From Atriophallophorus winterbourni (Eukaryota > Platyhelminthes > Trematoda > Plagiorchiida > Microphallidae), in NCBI GenBank assembly GCA_013407085.1, contig JACCGJ010001390.1, positions 62,001 through 126,000 on the forward strand: DNA of 64,000 bases. Direction: 5' to 3'. The number at the start of each line of letters is the position of its first letter. Position 1 is the first letter of the stretch. A model generated the notes under the pieces. That model had not been told where the DNA came from. It saw only the letters and a program-made list of their open reading frames with translations, and made no database searches. This document shows, in pieces, positions 56,271 to 64,000 of this stretch. Both the position numbers and the translations under genes were made by a program.

Positions 56271-56959
56271 CTATGACGGGTCAAAATAGTGGATTACGAG
56301 CGTATTGGATGGGGACGTAGGGAAATGCTTGTGCATTTCCGTATTCAATGTTTAGGATAGGTTTTCATAATACCACAGCTTGGGATTCGCCAACCCGGAT
56401 CTTATTAAGTTATTATGATAGCGATAGGAAAAATAACTTAGTGCACTGGGAATAATTCCCTAGTCTTAACTCACAAATCTTTGTTTCCTGGTCAGGTTCC
56501 AAAGACCCCTAATCTAATTTGTGTTCATACCGTACACAATGGCATATAATTTTTTTCAAATCACAACAACAACAAAAGTGGCATGTAGAGAAACTGCAAA
56601 AATTATTCACTAAGCATATTCACTCTTTTTGCTTGCCCTCTACTTATACGGCTGCAAATTGATGACCACTAGTAATGAGCTACAACCAAGGACGATTTGT
56701 GGTTTCTTTGTAATTTTCTCCTACGTCTGTACAGACCTGAGTAAACTAACAGTATCTCGCTTCCTATTAGTTCCTTGAAGTAAGTGGCACAATTTGATTC
56801 CCTGTTTGTCGTTTCATTTTCTGATGACAGAAGAAGAAATGTTTTTTTCTTGGACACGAATTTTCAACGATCGAGCAATCAACCACATTTAATTTACAAA
56901 TGATATTGATGCGAATATAATTTAGGTGAAGACTTTATGGAAAGATTCGAATGGTCAGT
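56271..56959. other. Non-coding spacer
   Basis: A minus-strand frame at 56669-56857 is not recognised. Confidence 0.35.
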
Positions 56960-57560
56960 CGCTTTGTTAGATTGTGAGAAGTCTTGATTTTGTCAACCAA
57001 ATATCGAGCGAGGAAAAGGCCAAAAGAATTTTTGATATTTTTAACTTCTTAAAAGGAGACAAGATTTTTGTTTTTAGGATTTATAAAGATAGGATAGCTC
57101 ACCTAAATCTGCGTGACTTTCCCTTACGAAGAATCAGAGGAGAACTTATCCTACTTTGCAAAATATTCCATACCCCACCATTTCTTTCGGCCTATTTACG
57201 TGAACGGATACGCGGAATTATCGGGCCCATGATAGTACGTTGGTGGCACTCAATTTCCGCCTAAACTGTAGAAAGTATTTTTATTCTATTGCATTGTGGT
57301 GCTCATATCCCCATCCCTTACACACCACTGCCGGTTTCTGGCTGTTTGAGGTCATCAGTTGGAGACAGTAAGATCACTTTCAGTGAGCCTTTTAGTCTGT
57401 TCGTGTCTATTTTACTTGAAATAGTTTGCCTTCTACCGTACTCACTCCACCAGCTTGCATAAGTTTAAAACGAAATTAGAAGAGCTTTTATTGAATTCGT
57501 TTCCAGGCTACTTACATACTACTTAAACTAATTACTTAAATTTTATTTTTTACCACCCTA
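56960..57560 (+). pseudogene. LINE family 1 C-terminal fragment split by a retrozyme
   Basis: The 56974-57264 frame reads HLNLRDFPLRRIRGELILLC and KIFHTPPFLSAYLRERIRG, the post-thumb block. After the insert at 57288-57389 it resumes with SVRVYFT, a stop, and NSLPSTVLTPPACISL, equivalent to YSVRVCFTWNSLPSTV of the copy at 60549-60731. Confidence 0.8.
57288..57389 (-). mobile_element. Retrozyme-like insert inside a LINE
   Basis: Splits the LINE exactly between blocks contiguous in the copy at 60549-60731. Candidate 9-bp direct repeats flank it (ttttattct 57279-57287, ttttagtct 57390-57398; one mismatch). On the minus strand the hammerhead box CTGATGA is at 57358-57352 and GAAAC at 57338-57334, with loop CG; the cleavage triplet reads GCA, so it is probably inactive. 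Confidence 0.7.
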
Positions 57561-58439
57561 TGGTTATTGTCAAGCTTGATGCTTTTTAGACCATTAAACA
57601 CCTTGAATTGTGCGACAACCTTAATGCCAATCAGTTTTTCCCACGAAGACTAGTAAAAATTTTCGGGAATGCAGAGTAAAAGCGAGAAACAATTCAAAGC
57701 AGACAATAATGAATGTCACTTTTTTGGAGCGAAGCGAATTTTCGAAGTGCCATAACTGCCCTTCGCAATGGCGAATATTATCAAAGCGAATATTCGCTTC
57801 GCTTTAAATCCCAAAACGAAGTATTCGTTATTGTCTGATTCAAAGCACACAAGAAGTTTAATTATTTCAGGCCTAACGAAAGGCGAAGGAGATACAATGA
57901 AATTTGCTGAACTTGAAATAAAGGCATATTCTTCATTAAGCGAAAAAAGATGAATACTTTGAAGTAGAGTTTGACATTACTCGCCCATCAATTTGATAAA
58001 AATCGTCTCGTTGCATTTTGAGTATTTATAAAAATAGCGAATGACCACCGGTTATTACTTATGACTATCGATTCCAGTGATGGATGATCGAACGCAACTG
58101 CAACATCGTTGGCATATTCAGTAGTAAGAGCAGAATGAAAACAAGGTCAGAAATGTATAAAAATAAGGGAACAATGATTGCATCTAACAGGACAATACAA
58201 GGAATCGGGATAAAACCAGAATTATTGTTATTTGTGAAAGTATATTGACTAGGGCATTTGAATTTGGGGAAATTCAATGCAGTGGAACATTACAATCACA
58301 TAGTCGTTGGAGAACGGAAAACCTATCAAACATTTTGAAATCATTGTTGTAATCTGGGAAGCAAACTCGCACAGCCTTCGTTTTCTCATCTGGTACTCAC
58401 TATATATGATCTGTCAACATTGCAAGATCGTCGACCGTT
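57561..58439. other. Non-coding stretch
   Basis: Nothing recognised. A run of near-repeats of gcgaagcgaatattcg at 57725-57810 is local and short. Confidence 0.4.
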
Positions 58440-58966
58440 TAATGAGTTAGTAGGCAAATTGGCACGGCTTTTCCAACCGGCAACTTGGTACCGCGTGATG
58501 ACGCGCCATACGCTCAAGTAATTCGAGCAACTGCTGCGATCAGGCAGTGGAACGTTACTTTCCACCTGTTTGGTGCTCCAGACTTGTGTTTCTTGATAGT
58601 GATGACGATCATCCGGGCGAGGACCACATTGCCACCAGGCTCGAGTTCAACAAGTATATGTCAGCAGCTGGTGTTCGCGTATTTAGTATCATAGAATTTG
58701 GCAAGAAAATATGCGAACCAGCCGCTGTTTCTCTTCAACAACGATAATTCTCCAAATGTTTTCAAAGTAAAGATGTGCGTCGAAGGATATTAAGTCATAC
58801 GGATGTCAATCCAAACGTCATGTTTGCGTTGCGGTCTATTAACCATATTGTACGAACTTTGTCAATCAAATCTCCACACGATTACTTGATTGCTGAAACT
58901 TGGAAACAAGAATGTAATGACGGTTTCATGCGGTTGTTTTATCTCAGCGTGGGAATATTCGATTAA
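58440..58966 (+). pseudogene. Decayed coding sequence of unknown origin
   Basis: Consecutive frames give protein-like text interrupted by stops and shifts: LNELVGKLARLFQPATWYRV, then LVFLDSDDDHPGEDHIATRL and EFNKYMSAAGVRVFS, then after a stop in the same frame VRRRILSHTDVNPNVMFALR and SPHDYLIAETWKQECNDGF. Codon texture suggests a former gene or an uncharacterised transposon ORF. No family recognised. Confidence 0.4.
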
Positions 58967-60034
58967 CTCTGATATACTCGTATTTTAATTAGCCCTGTTT
59001 CCAGACCGCTTCCATGTGAAGTTATTTTTCCATTAGCTTAACGTCATCCAGCTTATTCCAACATTTTATTACATGGAAGGGGACTTACCATGTCCTTTTG
59101 TACGTAGTCAAAGTGACAAAAATGATTACAACCTGGTATTTAATATTTACCAACCTAGGTTAGAGACCTTCCATATTTTTTCTATTCAATTCTTCCAAAT
59201 CACACACTTACCTTAGCTGTCAGCTGTGTTGTTGTCTCAGTTTTAGAAATGTTCGATCACGTGCTTAGAATGTTTAACTCAGAAATAATTTTGAAAATCG
59301 ATGAAGCAAGCACTGTGGCATCTCGGTTGAAATGACATTAGTATTTCTTTCGATGAATACTCGCCTCATGCAAACCGAATCGTTAATCTTCCGGTTTTAA
59401 AAAAGGATTTGTTCGATTCTATGAACTTAGATGTTAAGATCGTTATGTGAGTGGTCTCTTGGAATTTATCGCCATTATTCTGTGAAACTCAAAAGGTTGA
59501 GTTTGTCTTCCACGCAGTGCTTTTCTTCCATCTGGTAAAGTCTTTTGAGAAACTTCATACATTATACTCAGTAAAGATATTCGCATCGGTATCAACTGAT
59601 CCCTCTATATTCGTTGAAACGAGTGCTTTGCTCATGTACTTCGCTGACAAACTATTGAAATGAGTTTTAAGATGTAGGGCGAATATTTTCGTAGATAACA
59701 GCGTCGAACAAGTAATGGCTAGCAATATGTGAAACTTTTAAGAATGGAAATCCTTAAACAACCACGGAACATCCATTTTTACGCAGGTGATCGCCATTAA
59801 CTAAGTGGCGTACATATAATGCATCGATTTTCCATTTCTGCATTCACGGAAGTTCAAACAGCTACTCTGTGCGTGTTATTACTTGATTTAGTGAAAAATA
59901 CATGCAAAGTGATAAGCGAAGTCACAAATTCAAGTTAATCTTGGATAACACTAGTAAAACCGAACTGTTCAATCACATGTACACGCACGTGCGGAAAGGG
60001 TTTGCCCATGGACATGAAAAATCCATATTTGCGT
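58967..60034. other. Unassigned stretch
   Basis: Plus-strand frame 59451-59663 (70 residues) is hydrophobic and unrecognised. No other signal. Confidence 0.35.
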
Positions 60035-60145
60035 GTATTACCTTCAAGCACGGTTACGTGCTGGTTACACTCGTCAGGTAGGGAGAGTACGATCAGGATC
60101 TACATGTTTGGAAACTACGTAGAAACGGTGAACAATGTTTTAACT
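60035..60145 (-). repeat. Retrozyme-like repeat with changed hammerhead
   Basis: The minus strand has agatcctgatcgtactctcc, box CTGACGA (60077-60071), helix II GTGT/GCAC, GTAAC in place of GAAAC and no acceptable cleavage triplet. Orientation is opposite to the dimer. Confidence 0.65.
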
Positions 60146-60442
60146 GTGATAAAAAAACCAGGGAATTATGAATTTTTGTTCATGCAATGTGTGTTTTGCG
60201 GTCAATAAACATAGTTTAGCAAAAAATCAGGTGTGCACCATATTTGTTACTTGCCGAAAACCCGTTGTTGTACGTTAAATCTGTCTTGCCGCATTCGCTG
60301 CTTAATAGCTCTCTTTCTCATCTTTCGATCGAAAAATTGCTTTTCGGAAACTACCATCTATATTGTACACGCATTTTCTGGGACGTAGATTTCATGAAAA
60401 TTCCATATTTGGTAGCCTAATATTTGTGGTAGACCACTTATT
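60146..60442. other. Non-coding spacer
   Basis: Nothing recognised. Confidence 0.4.
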
Positions 60443-60845
60443 CAAGGTAATTCAAGGTTTTTAATGGTCTAAAAAGCAACAAGCTTAACAACAACCATAG
60501 GATGGTAAAAATTGAAATTTAAGTGTATAAACAATATAAGAAAATAGATTAAACAGTATATAAGTGTTCTGGAAACGAATAATGCAATAAATATTCGTCT
60601 AATTTCGTTTTAAAGTCATGCAAGCTAGTGGCGTGAGCAACGGTTGAAGGCAAACTGTTCCAAGTAAAACAGACACGGACAGAGTAAAAATAAATTCTAC
60701 AGTTCAGGCGGGAATGGGGTACGACCAGCACATATTCATGGGTCCGATAATTCCTCGTATCCCTTCGCGTGAATAAATCCTGTAAGGGATGGTTCGTAGA
60801 TTGAAGTGGTACGCCGAGCGATTCAATTAACTCGACAATAGTTTA
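60443..60845 (-). pseudogene. LINE family 1 3' end fragment
   Basis: Tail with ttcaaggtttttaatggtct then frame 60731-60549: SRLNCRIYFYSVRVCFTWNS and LPSTVAHATSLHDFKTKLDE, a typical family 1 C-terminus with the WNSLP motif intact. The upstream part is cut at about 60845. Confidence 0.85.
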
Positions 60846-61709
60846 GGAACGCTTTCCTTCGCGAAACATTTCTTTTGTTTTGAAGTTTTCGATGTGATCG
60901 AACTTTTTATTTTTATATTCGAATTAGTTTAGATCTCCGACATTTCCATGTCGTCATCTTTGTCATGCTCAAGCGAGGTGGTTCGAAGAATTAACAGGTG
61001 TCCTGGGTGTTCGATCTGCGAGCGAAATAGCGAAAGTCTCAGTGAACTTTTGAGTCCCAGTGTAGACTGTCTGTGTTTTGTGTTTGTGCAATGTCTAGAA
61101 AATGATAATGTGAATATCAAGTGCATCACCGGATTTGGCTATTATGAATACTACGATCAGGTCGGCTGCTTAAATTATTTTTGTACTCCTATTGGAATTC
61201 CAGTAATGGCCGTTATTCTTTTCAGAATAATGACAAGAAAATTTCAGGTTTGCTGTTGTTTCAGTTATATTAATAAGATAGTATAATGCCAAACTGTAAT
61301 ATTTCATTGATGTGTGTAGTGCAGAATTGTGATATACAATCGGTACCCGTATACCCGGCAGAGCTGTTTGTCGACTTTAACTCTTTTTTACCGTTGTCAG
61401 TCAACATTTATCGTTCAAACACGTCAAATGAAATTTTGTCGACTAAATTAGACGATCTCATGGCTTTTGTTGGTGGGTTTGCTGAGTATAGCAATTTGTT
61501 AACTCCATTTTTAAATCTTTTCGCTCCGTTTGCTCTGATTCCAAATTTTCCATAATCACAGTCCATTTGGGCTCTATGAACGTTTGAACTCAGATCAGTT
61601 CTGCAGCAGATTACGAGGTTTTATGGGGATTTTTACACCGCGTCCGCTTGCATGGTTGCGAATTATATGGCATTTAACCCACGGGAAATCAAAATAGCCC
61701 ATATTGACA
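60846..61709 (+). other. Unassigned stretch with two adjoining plus frames
   Basis: Frames 60948-61286 (112 residues, Cys-rich: CPGCSICER, CLCFVFVQC) and 61286-61555 (89 residues, starts one base before the previous stop ends) adjoin. I recognise no domain. In a eukaryote this adjacency has no operon meaning and may be chance, though both are unusually long for this AT-rich DNA. Confidence 0.3.
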
Positions 61710-62165
61710 CGAATGCTTCTTGGACATATCGATTGGGAACTGGAGCTAAGTGGAAAAAGATATTGCATTTGTGGAAAGCTGTAAAGCACCGTTCGTTGCC
61801 GGAATGTTTAGAGATAAGCGAGCAGATTGTTAGGTATCGTTCGAAGAATGTTTAAAACATTCTTGCCCATAACGTTACTAAGAATAACGTATGTCTAAAT
61901 TCGTCCAAAGGTTAATTTCGCGGTAGGCTTCCAGGGAACGAAAACTGATTGCTCTCTTCGATAAAATTTATCCTAAGGGCGATAAATTTTGTGATGCATG
62001 AAATCACAAACCGGGTCCAGGCAAAGGGCTACACAATCATAGTGATGGATCATCGCAATGCTCTGTACAGCGAGAGATTACAACGCCTAATTTACTTTAC
62101 CCAGATGCGGATGCAACGCAATATTATTCTGACCTCAAGAATCAAGATTTTATGGTGAAAAATGT
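61710..62165 (+). pseudogene. LINE family 1 fragment (RT thumb)
   Basis: cttggacatatcgattggga is identical to the copy at 6285; the thumb then runs with shifts through the QADC-equivalent FDKIYPK region to ALYSERLQRLIYFTQMRMQR. It ends in atcaagattttatggtgaaa, the family 3' tail type. A short foreign piece sits at about 61996-62045. Confidence 0.78.
61996..62045 (-). repeat. Family S fragment inside the LINE
   Basis: gaaatcacaaaccgggtcca and ggcaaagggctacacaatca match the family S end at 50505-50535 (cctggtccagacaaagggccactcag, aligned region). It interrupts the LINE between LVM and DHRNALYSERL, which are contiguous at 6578-6620. Confidence 0.55.
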
Positions 62166-62524
62166 AATCGCTTTACATGTACCATTGGATGACAGCTATA
62201 AAAAAATACAGAAGGTGCAATCAAAATTGTGTGATAAGAGAGTAACCTAAAAACCCTATTCCTCTAGATCCCACGATCACGTATATATTCTAGTGGACTT
62301 GCCATGACCTTTAACGCGAAATTGGATATGCATACTAAGAAGAACATCGTTTGTGTGCCGTACATTTGATATACTCGTTATCTACCTTTTTCAATAATTC
62401 CGTAGACCAGCAGTGTTGTAATGCGTTCACTTTTTCAACGATGTATCCTTGGATTTATAAACTTTTAAACTAATAACGATAGCTGTAACGTACGTCGTAT
62501 GTTGCTTCATTTTTTAGAAAAAAA
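62166..62524. other. Non-coding spacer
   Basis: Nothing recognised. Confidence 0.4.
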
Positions 62525-62930
62525 ATTGATTGCAATCGGTTAGAGTATTTTTGGGTTAAATTTTCGCTTCTGATGTGAGCCACAATGTCGACCGACCTTG
62601 GCCGCGTTCAATTGAAACAGAGTGTTATGAAATTGGCAAATCGACCACTGATCTTAGTCATATCTACGAGACTTGGCACACACTGTAGGCTTACCATGGG
62701 CTGCTTAACTTTAAGGCCAAGCCAGGCGGTTTGTGGAATGCTACTTGTTTCCTGTTATGACTTTCACCCTTGGTCTGGCAAAGCTTCTGTATCTGAAGCA
62801 AGAAGTTACCCAAAAACTGTCCCAACCGATTTCACACAAATTTCTTTGCATTACGAATACGTGATGAGTCCCGGAAATATTAAAATTAGTTACCACTTAC
62901 ATCAGGTCAATCGAAATCGAACCGGATATC
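62525..62930 (+). mobile_element. Penelope-like element, short fold-back copy
   Basis: Left arm (62530-62600: gcaatcggttagagtatttt, gggttaa) is inverted relative to the right part (62745-62860: ttcacccttggtctgg, gttacccaaaaactgt, caaccgatttcacac). Between them is 3' sequence of the family (gaccactgatcttagtcata, cgagacttggcacacactgt), like 5998-6035 of the copy at 5253. The hammerhead box is changed to CTGGCAA. No GIY-YIG frame remains. Confidence 0.75.
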
Positions 62931-63104
62931 CTGTCGTAACGTCTATCACGTTGTTTGCAAGGTATCGATGGTACTCGAACGAGCATTAACCATGCCCCCC
63001 GCATTTCACACTAATTTGTCAAATGCTTCGGGGTTAGTTTCTGCGGTCAAACTTTGCAATCCTTTTACTCTCATGCACGAATCCCACAACACAAGAGAAT
63101 TCCA

Positions 63105-63235
63105 ACTGGTCAGAAGCGTTTATAATAAGGTGAAGTTCTACTTGAATGCCACTGTTAAATTGGTTTCATACAACGAACCACGATGTTCAAATACAGAATT
63201 ACAAAGTGATTCTTCGTCAAGCACTCATGACGTTT
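63105..63235 (-). repeat. Retrozyme-like repeat, 5' part of a unit
   Basis: The reverse complement reads gaatcactttgtaattctgt, atttgaacatcgtggttcgt, tgtatgaaacc, aacagtggcattcaagtag, collinear with the unit start at 48320-48400. The hammerhead part is not present. It lies about 180 bp beyond a PLE end, as at 10425. Confidence 0.6.
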
Positions 63236-63379
63236 AGAAAAGAACGAATTAAGTGCGGTGGTTGCGAGCAACAGTATAATTTGGTAATTAACGATACATC
63301 AAAATGCACACGACAACGAAAAAGAATATCCATTTTATGAAGGCAAATCACGTTAACACAACACATCGAAGGCATTGTC

Positions 63380-64000
63380 GGTGTCCCACAAGGTTCGGTA
63401 CTTGGTCCGGTTCTCGTTTTAGTCTACATCACCGACCTTACGAAACTTGTCACAGCCAAAATGGTTCTCTGCGGATGAACTTAAACGTTGGATGCGAATC
63501 ATGTCAAGCGTGGACGGTTTGTGCTTACAATGCGATGTGAACATATTGAACAGCCGGTCAGAGCGAAGCAAGCTTCCATTCAACTTCATAAAGTGCAAAA
63601 TGTTGCAAATAGGTACAGATTTCCCATTCTCATACAACCTTGGATCAGAACAACTGGAATGGACAACAAAAGAAAAGGACCTCGGTGTATGGATTAGTGG
63701 AAGTCTTAAGAATAGCATGCAATGCGAATCAGTGTACGACCGAGCTAGCCGCTTACTAAGTATGCTTCACCGTATTTTCGGCCCTTTTTCCCGTGAAACG
63801 TTCCCCATACTCATAAATACGTATATTAACCCAGTGATGGATTACTCAGGCAAGCTTGGGCACCATGGTTACCAAAGGACATCAAGCTGATCGAGTGGAT
63901 TTATCACAGAGCAACTAAACTGGTTGGCTGTCTCTGCAACCTACCATATGATAATTGACTCGTGCAACTAAATTTGGATACAATGCCTCACAGACTGGTT
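63380..64000 (+). mobile_element. LINE family 1, RT palm to thumb, running off the window
   Basis: GVPQGSVLGPVLVLVYITDL (motif B, 63385-63440), then a decayed catalytic box (FSADELKRWMRIMS where relatives have FADDIK.W), SKLPFNFIKCKMLQIG, KEKDLGVWISGSLKNSM, MLHRIFGPFSRETFPILINT, YINPVMDY and, after a frameshift near 63850, AWAPWLPKDIKLIEWIYHRA. The copy continues past 64000. The 63447-63890 frame (147 residues) is its longest intact stretch. Confidence 0.88.

Noticed and set aside
60948..61555. Two adjoining plus-strand frames as a bicistronic gene
   Set aside because: Stop/start adjacency has no special meaning in this genome type, and neither peptide has a recognised domain.
62860..62885. 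Second hammerhead-like box (GTGATGAGTCCC) beyond the PLE right arm
   Set aside because: There is no matching helix II partner or GAAAC box in place, and the equivalent position in the copy at 5253 reads differently.

Overview
This is a eukaryotic, AT-rich, intron- and repeat-dominated window, almost certainly from an invertebrate animal. A trematode or other flatworm fits best: CR1/Jockey-type LINEs, Penelope-like elements (PLEs) carrying hammerhead ribozymes, and short hammerhead-bearing repeats that recall the schistosome Sm-alpha type. This taxonomic placement is inference. No rRNA, tRNA, CRISPR or bacterial-style operon is visible. Most long open frames are decayed retroelement pieces.

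Host genes are sparse. The C-terminal exon of a p38-type MAP kinase lies at 1781-2038, just after a 1000-base N gap, and is followed by a roughly 600-bp TACA microsatellite. An internal exon encoding a membrane segment (19011-19121) and a terminal exon encoding a membrane segment plus basic tail with a polyadenylation signal (29279-29535) may belong to one or two multi-pass membrane proteins with LINE-filled introns. A CS-domain protein resembling the central domain of CacyBP/SIP lies at 54041-54436. Several other open frames are not recognised.

The rest is transposon graveyard. (i) At least three groups of non-LTR retrotransposons occur: family 1 at 4555-7010, 10718-12330, 19971-20275, 24014-26645, 32797-33115, 56960-57560, 60443-60845, 61710-62165 and 63380-64000; family 2 at 43060-45060, 45230-45430 and 45470-47910; family 3 at 8300-8800 and 48840-50410. 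All are broken. (ii) PLE pieces: a 1-kb copy with a GIY-YIG frame and inverted termini (5253-6252), inserted in a LINE with a 13-bp target duplication; a fold-back miniature (10180-10410); a reverse-transcriptase relic (35270-36130); an inverted pair (39535-40145); and a short copy (62525-62930). (iii) A short repeat of about 230 bp per unit carries a minimal type I hammerhead motif in at least a dozen places. One copy is a head-to-tail dimer flanked by an 11-bp target duplication (16808-17210), the hallmark of retrozymes. (iv) A second short interspersed repeat family with about six copies.

The most interesting system is the apparent coexistence of an autonomous-type PLE with hammerheads at both inverted ends and a non-autonomous hammerhead retrozyme. 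This suggests that both are moved through self-cleaved or circular RNA by the same PLE machinery (inference).
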